DNA from: CAVVEQ01 sp963802095
GTDB lineage: Bacteria; Chloroflexota; Anaerolineae; Anaerolineales; Anaerolineaceae
Length of the DNA stretch: 64,000 nt
Assembly (NCBI GenBank): GCA_963802095.1
Contig: CAWDHI010000001.1
Coordinates: 372,001-436,000, forward strand
Reading direction: 5' to 3'
Shown: positions 34,181 to 44,312 of the stretch, piece after piece
Numbering within the stretch: the stretch's first letter is position 1
Layout: each line of letters opens with the position of its first letter
Made by a program: the position numbers and the translations under genes
The notes under the pieces: model-generated
The model's database searches: none
The model's input: only the letters and a program-made list of their open reading frames with translations
Told to the model about the DNA's origin: nothing

Positions 34181-36475
34181 TCAACCCTTTCCTTTTATTG
34201 CTGAGGCAACCATGATTTGCCCCAGAGAAATGCATCCATCGTTTGGAGGTACCTGATGGTGCCAAATAACCCTAAATCCATTTGTTTCAAGAAGCCCAAT
34301 TGTACCTTTCAAGAGACGCATATTTTGCCAAACGCCACCACTGAGCGCGACTGAAGATACTTCTGTTTTAATACGGATCTTTTGTGCTGCTGTTAGAACA
34401 ATTTGAGAGATGGTGTTGTGAAATTTTGCAGATACACAAGAAATCTCTACGCCGTTGCGTAGCTCCAAAATAATTTCCTGGAACATTCCAGTAAGATCGA
34501 TATCACTGATCCCAAAATCAAACCCATAGGCGTCGGTAACTCCAGAATTTGCGATGGTTTCAAGCTCAATGGCTGCCTGACCCTCATAAGTGGAATAATG
34601 ACAAAGACCAACCAACGATGCAACCGCGTCAAACAGCCGTCCTGCTGAGGAGGTGGGGGGGGAGTTGATCCCTTTCTGTAATTGTTGAAGGACCAGCATC
34701 CTTTCAGGTTCCGGTGTAGCCAGGACTGGGGGAAGATCCTCCTCCCAAGATATTCCAGCATTCCAAAGGGAGGCAAGCGCGCTGCGGGATGGTTTTTTGA
34801 TCGCTGCATCTCCACCCGGTAGAGGAAAGTAGGCAAGATGGTACTCACGGCTGAAACCTGAATAATTGCCAAGAAGAAACTCACCTCCCCAGATGGCACC
34901 ATCGGTACCGAGGCCAGTCCCATCGAAACAGACCCCTATCACTGGTTCCTTCGAATTCCACTGATTATCGGCAAGACAAGCAGCCAGGTGGGCGTGGTGA
35001 TGCTGAACCTTGACCAGGGGAATATCCTTTTCGTCGGTTCGGTTCAGCGCGTAAAGGCTTGAACGGTAATCCGGGTGAAGATCGCAGGCAATAATTTCCG
35101 GGTTTACTTTGAACAATCTCTCGAAATGATGGATTGCCTGATGGAAGGATTCGGTGGTTTCCAGGTTTTGCAGGTCACCAATATGATGGCTTACGAACGC
35201 GTACTCCTCACGACCGAGGGTTATTGTGTTTTTTAATTCCGCTCCCACCCCCAGAATTGGGGGTATAGGTTCGGATAACCGCAACGGGGAAGGGGAGTAG
35301 CCTCTCGCACGCCGGATTGGATAGACTTTATCTCGAAAAAGTCGCACTACCGAATCGTCCGTCCGGATGGCAATTTCGCGGTCGTGCATTAGAAATCCAT
35401 CTGAAATTGTAACCAATCTCTCCCGGGCATCATCGTCTGAATAAGCAATTGGTTCTTCGGTCATGTTTCCGCTGGTCATCACCAGGACTTTCGGGTAACC
35501 CGGTTCCTGTTCCATGATAAGGTGATGAAGGGGAGTATAGGGAAGCATGAAACCCAGCGATCGCTGCCTGGGCGAGAGATCGTCCGGAAGTTTACAGCCG
35601 GTTTTTCGTTGCAAAAGGACAATTGGCGCTTCGGATGAGAGAAGAATGCTCGCCTCTTTTGTTGAGATCTCGCAATTTTCTCTGATTGTTTCCAGATCAG
35701 AAGCCATGAGCGCAAATGGTTTCTGGATCCTGTTCTTCCGGTCCCGAAGGTTGTTCACAGCCGTCTCATTGGCTGCATCACAAGCAAGCAAATACCCTCC
35801 CAGTCCCTTAATGGCAACAATCCTTCCTGATTTGATCCATTTCCGGGTTTCGCGAATTGCTTCTTCTCCGTGGGCAATAGTTTTATTTCCGGCTTCGAAC
35901 CAGACTTGCGGACCGCACCTGGGGCAAGCGACCGGTTGGGCATGAAACCGGCGGTTAAGTGGATCATTGTATTCAATTTTGCATTCCGGGCACATATTAA
36001 ATTGCGCCATGGTTGTCTTCGGACGGTCGTAGGGAATATCCTCAATAATCGTGAACCGCGGTCCACAATTTGTGCAGTTTATGAATGGATAGCGAAATCG
36101 CCTGTCTGTTGGGTCGAACATTTCATTTAGACAATCGGGGCAAATGGCGAGATCCGGAGAAATCGGTAAAAAATCCCCTTCCGATAGCTCGCTCATGAGT
36201 ATTTCAAATCCACTTATGTTGGATGAAATTACTTGTTCAACGATGAAAGAGTCGACTTTTGCCAGGGGAGGAGGTTTTTCACGAAGTCGATCTATGAATT
36301 TTTCAATGGATGAAGACGATCCTTCAACCAGGACTTCCACACCATTGGAAGTATTTCTGACCCAACCAGTAAGCCCACAATCAATTGCGTAGTTAAATAC
36401 AGTAGGTCTGAAACCCACTCCTTGAACAATCCCTCGAATATGGATCTTGCTGGCAAATAACCTGTTCGTCTTCAC
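34181..36475 (-). CDS. hypF: Carbamoyltransferase HypF
   Basis: A 764-residue HypF. Domains in order are acylphosphatase (about residues 8-95, GIVQGVGFRPTVFNYA), two zinc fingers (CPDC...CTNCGPRF and CPEC...CPRCGPQ, about 112-185), a YrdC-like domain (IVAIKGLGGYLLACDA), and a Kae1-like carbamoyltransferase domain (VKVQHHHAHLAACLAD, GVCFDGTGLGTDGAIWGGEF). It makes carbamoyl-AMP and loads HypE. Complete and of normal length. Confidence 0.96.
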   Translation of the reverse strand: MKTNRLFASKIHIRGIVQGVGFRPTVFNYAIDCGLTGWVRNTSNGVEVLVEGSSSSIEKFIDRLREKPPPLAKVDSFIVEQVISSNISGFEILMSELSEGDFLPISPDLAICPDCLNEMFDPTDRRFRYPFINCTNCGPRFTIIEDIPYDRPKTTMAQFNMCPECKIEYNDPLNRRFHAQPVACPRCGPQVWFEAGNKTIAHGEEAIRETRKWIKSGRIVAIKGLGGYLLACDAANETAVNNLRDRKNRIQKPFALMASDLETIRENCEISTKEASILLSSEAPIVLLQRKTGCKLPDDLSPRQRSLGFMLPYTPLHHLIMEQEPGYPKVLVMTSGNMTEEPIAYSDDDARERLVTISDGFLMHDREIAIRTDDSVVRLFRDKVYPIRRARGYSPSPLRLSEPIPPILGVGAELKNTITLGREEYAFVSHHIGDLQNLETTESFHQAIHHFERLFKVNPEIIACDLHPDYRSSLYALNRTDEKDIPLVKVQHHHAHLAACLADNQWNSKEPVIGVCFDGTGLGTDGAIWGGEFLLGNYSGFSREYHLAYFPLPGGDAAIKKPSRSALASLWNAGISWEEDLPPVLATPEPERMLVLQQLQKGINSPPTSSAGRLFDAVASLVGLCHYSTYEGQAAIELETIANSGVTDAYGFDFGISDIDLTGMFQEIILELRNGVEISCVSAKFHNTISQIVLTAAQKIRIKTEVSSVALSGGVWQNMRLLKGTIGLLETNGFRVIWHHQVPPNDGCISLGQIMVASAIKGKG

Positions 36476-36485
36476 AAATATTTAT

Positions 36486-37157
36486 TCAGACTTTCTTTTT
36501 CAATCGGCATTTTATCCAATCGATCCAAGAATCCATGCCCTCCCCGGTTTTGCATGATAGGGGAAAAACTTTCAGTTTCGGGTTAAGGAGTCTGACACCT
36601 TTAAGGAAATAATCATCGTTGAATGGTACGTAAGGTTTGAGGTCGACCTTGTTTAGAATAAGGACATCCACCCCCCGGTACATCCCCGGATATTTATATG
36701 GTTTATCGTCTCCCTCGGGGATACTTGCGATGAGGGCTCGGATGGAAGTTCCCAGGTCAAAAGCAGCCGGGCATACCAGGTTTCCGACATTTTCAACAAT
36801 GATCAAATCCAACTGTTTTAGCGGCAATTGATTTAATCCCGCTTCGATCATGGATGAATCCAGATGACAATTACCACCCGTGTTGATCTGAACAGCATAA
36901 GCGCCACCAGCAATGACCCGATCGGCATCAATAGTAACCGCAGCAGTATCCCCCTCGATCACACCGATTCGCGTAGTCTCCTTCAGGAGATCAAGTGTTT
37001 TTAAGATCAGACTGGTTTTTCCCGCTCCTGGAGAAGCCATTATGTTTATTGAAAAAATGCCGTGAATATCCAATAATGATCGATTCTTTTCCGCCAACTG
37101 GTCATTAGCGGAAAGGATATTTTCGAGGACGGTAACTTTTTTAGTCGACATAATCAT
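36486..37157 (-). CDS. hypB: Nickel-insertion GTPase HypB
   Basis: A 223-residue G3E GTPase with P-loop ASPGAGKTSLI, ENVGNLVCPAAFDLG with the metal Cys, and LNKVDLKPYV. The N-terminus lacks the His-rich stretch or CxxCGC motif used for nickel storage in some HypB. It overlaps hypA by four bases, so nickel donor and GTPase are coupled. Confidence 0.93.
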   Translation of the reverse strand: MIMSTKKVTVLENILSANDQLAEKNRSLLDIHGIFSINIMASPGAGKTSLILKTLDLLKETTRIGVIEGDTAAVTIDADRVIAGGAYAVQINTGGNCHLDSSMIEAGLNQLPLKQLDLIIVENVGNLVCPAAFDLGTSIRALIASIPEGDDKPYKYPGMYRGVDVLILNKVDLKPYVPFNDDYFLKGVRLLNPKLKVFPLSCKTGEGMDSWIDWIKCRLKKKV

Positions 37158-37498
37158 TTCTCGATATTAATGCTATCCATTTGGAATTCGTCACCTGAAA
37201 TGACGAGCACGTCATAACTTCCGCAGACTGGACAAGGCCTAGGTTCAGGTCCAAGGTTGTATTCATTTTGGCACGATTTACAGGACATCCTGGCAGGGAT
37301 GCGGTTGAAGTTCAACTTTGCAGTTTCGCAGATCGTGTCCTTGGCAACCAGGTCCCAATAAAACTGTACCGAATCATCCACAATGGAGGAAAGTTGTCCG
37401 ATATTCAGGTATATATCAGTCACTTTCGTTGCCTTTTCTTTTTCGGCATATTCCAGCGTTATTTTGAGGATGTTTTCGGTAACGGATAGTTCATGCAT
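37154..37498 (-). CDS. hypA: Nickel chaperone HypA
   Basis: A 114-residue HypA. The nickel site is the N-terminal MHEL with H2, and the zinc site is CKSC...CPVC (residues about 74-93). It brings nickel to the large subunit with HypB. It follows the hydrogenase endopeptidase by 39 bases. Confidence 0.93.
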   Translation of the reverse strand: MHELSVTENILKITLEYAEKEKATKVTDIYLNIGQLSSIVDDSVQFYWDLVAKDTICETAKLNFNRIPARMSCKSCQNEYNLGPEPRPCPVCGSYDVLVISGDEFQMDSINIEK

Positions 37499-37537
37499 TC
37501 GGAGATTATAATATGAATTGGATAAGAAAGGTGTGAA

Positions 37538-38050
37538 TTATATCAAGGTGGTTTCGGTAAATTGACCGGTATTTATCCATTCGAGAATGATAGTGATGGC
37601 TGATTTAGCATACCGGTTTGTATCTGGAGTTAATTCCTCCACAAATTGGAAACTGAACCCGCGAATGGAAACCAGGTATCCTTCCGGGCGACTTTTATAT
37701 ATTGAATTTGCAAGCTCCAGGCAGGATTGAGGTGTGAGATGATGGGTGAATGGTGAATTCTGGAATTTCGGATCGATCCGAATGGCACGCACCCCAGCTT
37801 CAATTTCCCCGGTGTGCGCATCAATAAAGCAGACTGCATCATACCTGGAGATCTCCTCAGAGATTTCCGGAACCAGTTGCAGCATAAAGATCAACTCAAC
37901 TCGCCCATCGAAAGTTTCGAATGGATGATCCGGAGAGGGTGGGACAGTTATGCCCAGGCCACCAGCGACGCCTTTCAATACATGCCAGGCCACACCGTCA
38001 TCCTCGCGGTCCGGATTTCCATAACCTAGTAATAGAATCTTCTGTGCCAT
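37538..38050 (-). CDS. Hydrogenase maturation endopeptidase
   Basis: A 170-residue HycI/HyaD/HoxW-type protease with LLGYGNPDREDDGVAW, whose acidic residues bind nickel, and FIDAHTGE. It cuts the C-terminal peptide from the large subunit after the metal is in. It is 66 bases after that subunit gene and is probably specific to it. Confidence 0.88.
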   Translation of the reverse strand: MAQKILLLGYGNPDREDDGVAWHVLKGVAGGLGITVPPSPDHPFETFDGRVELIFMLQLVPEISEEISRYDAVCFIDAHTGEIEAGVRAIRIDPKFQNSPFTHHLTPQSCLELANSIYKSRPEGYLVSIRGFSFQFVEELTPDTNRYAKSAITIILEWINTGQFTETTLI

Positions 38051-38116
38051 ATTATAAAAAATCAGGGCGATAAGGGGGAAATCCCGCTTCGCCCTGATCC
38101 ATCTTCAAAAAACGTC

Positions 38117-39541
38117 CTACCGGGTGATGGTACGGATCAAATTACCATCCGGATCGATCATCTCTGCAATAAGGGGCATTTGACCCACGGCGTGCGTGGA
38201 GCAGGAAAGACAGGGATCATGCGCCCGGATAGCGGCTTCCACGCGATTGAGCATACCTTCTTTCACTTCCGGTCCCTTGATATACGTTTTGGCAACAGAA
38301 TCCACTGCTTCGCTCATCGCCCAGTTGTTATGACCAGTGGAGACAATCAGGTTTACGGTCTCCACCTGTCCGTTAGGTGTGCAATGATAATCGTGGATCA
38401 GGGTCCCACGGGGAGCTTCGATCACCCCCACACCGTGACCCTTGAAATCATGTTTTGTATTGAGGGTTTCATTGCTCATGATGTCCGGGTCATCCAGCAA
38501 AATGGCAACGCGTTCTGCGGCGAACAGTGTTTCAATGAGCCGGGCATAATGATAATAAAGAGTTTGATTGACAGGGCGGCCATTTCCGATGGATTTGAAG
38601 ATTTTCAATTCCGCATCCGCTTTCGGGGTGTCCATCTTATCAGCGATATTCACACGGCCCAATGGACCAACACGGTAAACTCCCTGGGGATATCCTAGTT
38701 TCTTGTAATAGGGGAATTTAAGGTAGGACCAGGATTCAACATGCTCGGCGATGTAATCCAGATATTTCTTTGGATCAAAACACTCAAGCTGTTTTCCTTC
38801 CCTGTCGATCAGGCGAATGTTGCCGTCATAGAGCTCCAGTCCATTGTCAGGGGTAACCATTCCGAAATACCCGGTATCGAAGACACCGAACTTGTTGATA
38901 TCTTCTGCATTCTTCTCCGCCCAATCCTTCATAATTGCGAGGCCGGTTTCGATCGTGCGGATGGATTCATCCAAATCTCTTAGAATTGAATCACGTTCGT
39001 CAGGCTGAAGAGATTTGTTGACACCTCCAGGAACTGCAAAAACAGGGTGGATTCGGCGGCCACCCAGGGTATGAATGATTTCCTGGCCAAATTTCCGCAG
39101 ATAGACTGCTTTAACCGTAAGACCGGGATCCGCCGCCAGCAGGCCAGCAACATTGCGGATGGCAGGATCGGCATCAAAACCAAGCAGAAGGTCTGGACCG
39201 GCGAGCTCAAAGAAGTGCATGCCATGGCTCTGAATTACCTGGCCCATATGCATGAGTTCCCGCAACAAACTGGCAGTGCGGGGGGGAGGGCAGCCCATGA
39301 CCTCGTCGCCAGCTTTCGCCGATGCGAGGTGGTGACTGACAGGGCAGATACCGCAGATCCTGGGGGTGATGAGGGGCATTTCAAAGACCATCCGGCCTTC
39401 GCAGAATTTTTCAAAACCGCGGAATTCATTAATATGCAGGTAGGCATGATCCACAACACCCGCTTCAGTCATGCGGATGGTCACTTTTGCGTGGCCTTCA
39501 ATTCGAGTTACAGGTTCGATTGTAATTTTTTGTGCTACCAT
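38117..39541 (-). CDS. hydL: NiFe hydrogenase large subunit (group 3-like, HydL/HoxH)
   Basis: A 474-residue catalytic subunit. The NiFe ligands are C63/C66 in RICGICPVSH and C444/C447 in DPCLSCSTH near the end. A 24-residue tail after H450 is the expected peptide removed on maturation. The length and the short L1/L2 context fit cytoplasmic group 3 enzymes (HoxH/MvhA-like) rather than membrane uptake types. It forms the active site with the small subunit encoded 13 bases upstream. Confidence 0.95.
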   Translation of the reverse strand: MVAQKITIEPVTRIEGHAKVTIRMTEAGVVDHAYLHINEFRGFEKFCEGRMVFEMPLITPRICGICPVSHHLASAKAGDEVMGCPPPRTASLLRELMHMGQVIQSHGMHFFELAGPDLLLGFDADPAIRNVAGLLAADPGLTVKAVYLRKFGQEIIHTLGGRRIHPVFAVPGGVNKSLQPDERDSILRDLDESIRTIETGLAIMKDWAEKNAEDINKFGVFDTGYFGMVTPDNGLELYDGNIRLIDREGKQLECFDPKKYLDYIAEHVESWSYLKFPYYKKLGYPQGVYRVGPLGRVNIADKMDTPKADAELKIFKSIGNGRPVNQTLYYHYARLIETLFAAERVAILLDDPDIMSNETLNTKHDFKGHGVGVIEAPRGTLIHDYHCTPNGQVETVNLIVSTGHNNWAMSEAVDSVAKTYIKGPEVKEGMLNRVEAAIRAHDPCLSCSTHAVGQMPLIAEMIDPDGNLIRTITR

Positions 39542-39554
39542 TTTTTTACCTCTA

Positions 39555-40097
39555 TTACTGCCACATCAGGTTTTTATCTTTGAGAACCGGGATCCGTCCC
39601 TGGGCGAGCTCGCTCAGGACAAAAAAGATCACATCGGCGTCCGGTGGGCAACCCGGGACAAAAACATCCACTGGCACGACTTCTTGGAGCGCTCGTACTC
39701 GTGTGGGAACGCACAATTCAGGGTCATCGGGTATCTTCCCTGAGGAATCGGTGCTTTCGGTTTCAATATATGCCCGGCGAAGGGATTCTTCTATGGTGAA
39801 GAAGTTCCTCATGGCGGGTACACCACCGAAAACCGCACAATCACCGAGCGCAACCAGGATTTTCGCTTGTTTTCTCATCCGGAGCGCAACTTCTTCATTC
39901 GATGTATTATTGATTCCACCTTCAAGGATGCCAACATCAACACCTGTTTCATCCGGGTGCTTTAGATCGGTGATCGGAGAAGAACGCAGATCCACCAGGT
40001 CCAAAACGGTGGCGATCCTTTCATCAATATCCAAAAAGGACATATGACAACCGGAGCATCCTGCCATCCAATCCGAAGAGACTTTTGGTTTCGTCAT
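39555..40097 (-). CDS. hydS: NiFe hydrogenase small subunit (HydS/HoxY-like)
   Basis: A 180-residue small subunit with C14/C17 in WMAGCSGCHMSF and further cysteines in ALGDCAVFGG and VPGCPPDAD, the ligand set of a single proximal [4Fe-4S]. The missing C-terminal cluster domain and the lack of a Tat signal place it with cytoplasmic HoxY-type subunits. It joins the NiFe site to the NuoG-like subunit encoded just upstream. Confidence 0.94.
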   Translation of the reverse strand: MTKPKVSSDWMAGCSGCHMSFLDIDERIATVLDLVDLRSSPITDLKHPDETGVDVGILEGGINNTSNEEVALRMRKQAKILVALGDCAVFGGVPAMRNFFTIEESLRRAYIETESTDSSGKIPDDPELCVPTRVRALQEVVPVDVFVPGCPPDADVIFFVLSELAQGRIPVLKDKNLMWQ

Positions 40098-40116
40098 TGT
40101 AATCTCCTTTATACCA

Positions 40117-42081
40117 TTAACCCTGAATGACCACCGGCGCTACTTTACCGGTCAATTGTTTCATCCAGTCTGAATCCAATTGTTGATTAAATTTCGTTCC
40201 CAGGGCTGCGATAATCTCAAAATCAGATTTTGTCCCTTCCGGTCCAACCAGGGATTTGGTTGCTTGCTGGATTTTCCCCTCAAAGTTCACGTAGGTTCCA
40301 TCCTGCTCCAGCCAGGTGAACGAGGGTAGGACGACATCCGCACGGGCGGTGAGTGCAGAACCATATACGGATTGCACGACCAGAAATGGTGCTTTTTCGA
40401 GTTGCTGGATGATGTGCTGGGAAGGCTCCTCGCTACCGAAAGCTGCGTAGACCGCTTGGTGACCATTTAATTTTATTGTGGATTCCAGACCAAATTGAGA
40501 TGCAGACAGACTGTTTGCACCACCCTTCGTGCCGATAACTTTTGCATTGGTGATCTCAGCCAAATAAATCATCTGCTTCAATGTTTCCTCTGAAATGCCT
40601 TTTCCGTAGATCAGTATAGGTCTATCTGCTGATTTGATCAGAGAAGCAACTTTTTCCAATTCTTCGGAAGAGCAACCAGCTTTGCTAATAGCAGATTTGA
40701 TATCTGATTCTGAAACACCTGTAACTGTAGTTTTGGTTGCGCCAGTATTGATGACCGCGGCAATGATCCCGTGAACGAGATCAGCCTCCACGGTTTTTCC
40801 GGTTTTGAGCGCGACCTCGGCGAGAATATCCAGGGAATTCACGGTTGGGTCAATCACAACGAGTTTTGCACCGTTCGGAATGTTGCGCTTAATAAAGAAT
40901 CCGATTACTTCATGTTCTTTAACAAAATCAATACCGAAAACCAGGGCGAGGTCCGCTTCCTGAAGATCCTTGCGGGTTCCTTCAAAAGGTTTTCCTGAGC
41001 CTTGCGCGAAGGCTGAAGCGCTAGAGGTATATTCTCCTTCTTCCGTGGTTGTGACCATATCGCTCTGGAAATAATCTGTAAATAGTTTTTTGAACGCATA
41101 GACAGATTCGAGGGTTAAGCCTGTGGAAACAACCGCTGCCACACCGTTGTTTTTCTTCCCAACCAGCGGAGAGAATTTTGCCTGGATAGTATCAAACGCC
41201 TCTTCCCATGTGGCGGCTTTAAGTTTCCTATCCTTCCGGACCAGTGGGGTGAGTAGACGATTGCGCTCCTCAGCGAGCGGTTCAAAACGGCCGACCTTAC
41301 ATATCACCCCTTCATTCAATGCTGCATCCCAATTGCCTTCTATCCGGACCAAATTGTTATCCCTTACCAGAATATCGATCCCGCAGCCTACGCTGCAACC
41401 CGCACAGACGGTCTGGGTTTTCTCCACCTGGGTTTCCCTGCCCCGGTAAGCGCTCCAGCGGTCGATCATTGCACCAGTGGGGCAAACCTGCACACAGGAA
41501 CCGCAGGAGATGCAGGAAGAGGAACCAAGCGGGACACCAAGATCGGCTACCAGGAGGCTGCGTGCGCCGCGCTCTTCAAAACCTAGAGTGAAATTGCCAA
41601 CAAGTTCGCCGCAGGCGCGCACACAACGACGGCAGAGAATGCAGCGATTATTTTCCATCACAATATAGGGGTGGGAAGCATCCACCGGGAACGGTTGCCA
41701 GTTTGGCTGCAGTGGCCAGTGGGTCATTCCTTCGCGGTAAGCTGCATTTTGAAGTTCACAATCCCCACCGCTGACCTGGCAGAAGGGACAGAAATGGTTT
41801 CTCTCACTGAAGATGAGGGTCAGGACGAATTTCCGAGCCGCGAGGACCTTGTCTGTATCGGTTTTTACCACCATACCTTCGGTGACCGGCAGCGTGCAGG
41901 AAGGTTGAAGAGTGCGGGCACCTTCCACATCCACCAGGCAAAGCCGGCAACCACCATAGGGAGTAAGGTTGGGGTGATTGCAAAGAGTGGGAATTTCGAT
42001 CCCTGCGGATCTCGCCGCATTCAAGACGGTGGTACCTTCGGCGACTTCCACTGGTTTATTGTTTATTGTCAATTTAGTCAT
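40117..42081 (-). CDS. NuoG/HydA-like multi-cluster electron-transfer subunit
   Basis: A 654-residue protein. Clusters in order are: N-terminal [2Fe-2S] (LCNHPNLTPYGGCRLC, SC), a His/Cys site (NHFCPFCQVSGGDC), two [4Fe-4S] sites (CILCRRCVRAC and CISCGSCVQVC) and a fourth site (CAGCSVGCG...GVIC). Residues about 270-654 form a shortened molybdopterin-oxidoreductase domain as in NuoG. No H-cluster domain is present. The start at 42081 is set by AGAGAGG seven bases upstream; the ATG at 42087 is too close. It is the wiring hub between hydrogenase and flavin subunits. Confidence 0.9.
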   Translation of the reverse strand: MTKLTINNKPVEVAEGTTVLNAARSAGIEIPTLCNHPNLTPYGGCRLCLVDVEGARTLQPSCTLPVTEGMVVKTDTDKVLAARKFVLTLIFSERNHFCPFCQVSGGDCELQNAAYREGMTHWPLQPNWQPFPVDASHPYIVMENNRCILCRRCVRACGELVGNFTLGFEERGARSLLVADLGVPLGSSSCISCGSCVQVCPTGAMIDRWSAYRGRETQVEKTQTVCAGCSVGCGIDILVRDNNLVRIEGNWDAALNEGVICKVGRFEPLAEERNRLLTPLVRKDRKLKAATWEEAFDTIQAKFSPLVGKKNNGVAAVVSTGLTLESVYAFKKLFTDYFQSDMVTTTEEGEYTSSASAFAQGSGKPFEGTRKDLQEADLALVFGIDFVKEHEVIGFFIKRNIPNGAKLVVIDPTVNSLDILAEVALKTGKTVEADLVHGIIAAVINTGATKTTVTGVSESDIKSAISKAGCSSEELEKVASLIKSADRPILIYGKGISEETLKQMIYLAEITNAKVIGTKGGANSLSASQFGLESTIKLNGHQAVYAAFGSEEPSQHIIQQLEKAPFLVVQSVYGSALTARADVVLPSFTWLEQDGTYVNFEGKIQQATKSLVGPEGTKSDFEIIAALGTKFNQQLDSDWMKQLTGKVAPVVIQG

Positions 42082-42118
42082 GGTCATGCCTCTCTAGAGT
42101 CATTTCTCTTGGATTTTC

Positions 42119-43756
42119 TTAATAAACCCGCTGTCCGCTCATGGCGCATACCCCAGCAGGACATACTTTCAATTGAATGTGGGCTTCCACTTCAGAACGG
42201 AAGTACTTCAAAATATCACGTTGGGGAACACCGGCAGTCTGTCCCAAACCGCAATTGGAGAGCTGGTAAAGATTTTCACTAAGCTCGATCAACGTATTAA
42301 GGTCTTCCGATGTCCCAACTCCTTCGGAGATATTCGTTAGAATATTCAACGAGCGGTTGCCGCCGATACGGCAGGGATTGCATTTTCCGCAACCCTCGTT
42401 CACAAAGAAGTTCACCAGCACTTTCGCGAGATCCACAACGCAGGTCTCCTCGTTGCAGATCAGGAGCGCACCAGAACCAAGAGAGACTCCTGTTTTATTG
42501 AATGAGTCAAAGTCCATGGGTGTGTCTTGTAGCGTAGCTGGGATTATCGAGCCACTTGAACCTCCCGTTTGGGCAAGTTTGAAGGTGCCGCCGTTTTTCA
42601 TTCCCTTGGCGTAGATGGTGATGACCTCCCGAAGGGTAATTCCCATTGGCACTTCTACCAAACCTGTCACATTTACGTTACCAAGGATGGTATAAACCTT
42701 TGTTCCAGGGCTGGAGGGAGTACCAAACGAGCGGTACCATTCGGCGCCGTTTCGTATGATTGGTGGAACGTTGGCGAGAGTCTCAACATTATTGACAAGG
42801 GTTGGCCGGTCCCACAAGCCGTTGGTGGTCGGGTAAGGGGGGCGGGCACGGGGTTCGCCGCGCTTACCTTCAATGGATTCGATAAGGGCGGTTTCTTCAC
42901 CACAAATATAAGCGCCTGCGCCAGCATGGATGTGCAGGTCGAAATTGAAGCTGGTTCCGAAAATACCCTTACCAAGGAATCCAATTTCCCTGGCTTGTTC
43001 AATGGCGGTTTTCAAACGTTCCTGGGCAAGGGCGTATTCCCCTCGAATGTAAATATAACCTTCGTCCGCACCAACCGTGAACGCGGCAATGGCCATCGCT
43101 TCGATCAAAGAATGCGGATCACCTTCGAGGATCAACCGGTCCTTGAATGTTCCAGGTTCGCTTTCGTCCGCGTTACAAACGACATACTTTTTCGGTCCCG
43201 AGGTCCGAGCGACGAATTTCCACTTGGTGCCGGTGGGGAATCCGGCACCACCGCGACCGCGCAAGCCAGATTTTTCCAGAATGGTGATGACATCTTGAGA
43301 AGACATCGATGTTAGAACTGTACCGAGTGCCTGGTATCCGTCGTGGAGAATATAATCGTCGATACTGGTGGGATCGATGATGCCGGCACGTTCCAGAACA
43401 ATACGTTGTTCGGCAGGCAGCGTCCCTTTACGGGAGGATAACCAGGCGATCTTGCCGGTCAATTCCTTCGCTGGAGCCTGCAGACCCGCCGCGATCCTCC
43501 CCTTATAAAGATGTTCTTCCACCAGGAAGTGAACATCATCCGGGCGAACCGGACCATACAGGGTAGCTTCCGGATATACGATCACCATGGGTACGGAATC
43601 ATGCCTGCCGATATCACTGACCATCGAAACAGACACTTCTTTTTCAAGATTGAAGAGCTGGATCTCTTTTTGCAGGCGGGTGAAAACTTCCTGTGCGCCG
43701 GCATCCATGCTCATCGTATCACTGGAGACAAGGACCATTGATCGGATAGTATTCAT
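42119..43756 (-). CDS. NuoF/HydB-like flavin subunit, copy A
   Basis: A 545-residue FMN/NAD(P)H-binding subunit with SGLRGRGGAGFPTGTKW, NADESEPGTFKDR, ICGEETALIESIEGKRGEPR and the [4Fe-4S] motif EGCGKCNPCRIG...NCGLGQ. The first 90 residues align by eye with the thioredoxin-like ferredoxin domain of copy B (VYPEATLYG, VEEHLYKGR), yet all its cluster cysteines are gone. It ends after KVCPAGVC and has no C-terminal 2[4Fe-4S] domain. It lies between the NuoE-like and NuoG-like genes. Confidence 0.9.
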   Translation of the reverse strand: MNTIRSMVLVSSDTMSMDAGAQEVFTRLQKEIQLFNLEKEVSVSMVSDIGRHDSVPMVIVYPEATLYGPVRPDDVHFLVEEHLYKGRIAAGLQAPAKELTGKIAWLSSRKGTLPAEQRIVLERAGIIDPTSIDDYILHDGYQALGTVLTSMSSQDVITILEKSGLRGRGGAGFPTGTKWKFVARTSGPKKYVVCNADESEPGTFKDRLILEGDPHSLIEAMAIAAFTVGADEGYIYIRGEYALAQERLKTAIEQAREIGFLGKGIFGTSFNFDLHIHAGAGAYICGEETALIESIEGKRGEPRARPPYPTTNGLWDRPTLVNNVETLANVPPIIRNGAEWYRSFGTPSSPGTKVYTILGNVNVTGLVEVPMGITLREVITIYAKGMKNGGTFKLAQTGGSSGSIIPATLQDTPMDFDSFNKTGVSLGSGALLICNEETCVVDLAKVLVNFFVNEGCGKCNPCRIGGNRSLNILTNISEGVGTSEDLNTLIELSENLYQLSNCGLGQTAGVPQRDILKYFRSEVEAHIQLKVCPAGVCAMSGQRVY

Positions 43757-43768
43757 TGTTCCGTCTCC

Positions 43769-44248
43769 TTAACTGTACCTGGAAAGAATCTGGGGAACCT
43801 GCTCGGCGGTGACATTTCCAAAAATATCATCATCCACCATAAATACAGGACCAACCGCGCATACTCCCAGGCAGCTTGTCATTTCCAGGGTCCATTTCCC
43901 ATCGGAAGTCGTTCCGCAAGTCGCCAGGTTTAACTCATTTTTGAGTGTCTGAATGATCTCGCGACCACCGACGACATGGCAGGGGGCAGATTCACAAAAT
44001 TTGATCACATGCTTACCGCGTTTTTTAGTGGAAAGCATCTGGTAAAAACTAGCAACAGAGATCAACTGGGATTTCGGAACTTTTAGAAGAACGCTGATCT
44101 CATCCAATGATTCCTGCGGAAGGTAACCAATGTCCTGATTAATGTGGTTCAGGATCGGGATCAATTCCTCCCGGTTGGGCCCATACTTCTCAATCGCCAT
44201 CTTTACCGCTTGCACTGCAGCTTGCGTTTCTTTTGTTTCAACAGGCAT
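43769..44248 (-). CDS. NuoE/HydC-like [2Fe-2S] subunit, copy A
   Basis: A 159-residue thioredoxin-like ferredoxin with ligands in KFCESAPCHVVGG and EMTSCLGVCAVGP, preceded by the helical NuoE domain. The start at 44248 has GGAGGACG upstream; a GTG frame start at 44269 overlaps that site. It would partner NuoF copy A (12 bases downstream). Confidence 0.9.
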   Translation of the reverse strand: MPVETKETQAAVQAVKMAIEKYGPNREELIPILNHINQDIGYLPQESLDEISVLLKVPKSQLISVASFYQMLSTKKRGKHVIKFCESAPCHVVGGREIIQTLKNELNLATCGTTSDGKWTLEMTSCLGVCAVGPVFMVDDDIFGNVTAEQVPQILSRYS

Positions 44249-44312
44249 TGCGCTTCGTCCTCCGTTCACGATGGTTGATTAATTGACCGGTTTTCTAAAC
44301 GGATACCGATCC

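Noticed and set aside
39047..39583. 178-codon rightward frame opposite the hydrogenase large subunit
   Set aside because: Shadow of a strongly conserved gene; no ribosome site or domain.
42569..43315. 248-codon rightward frame opposite NuoF copy A
   Set aside because: Long only because the opposite frame is G/C-biased; no family signal.
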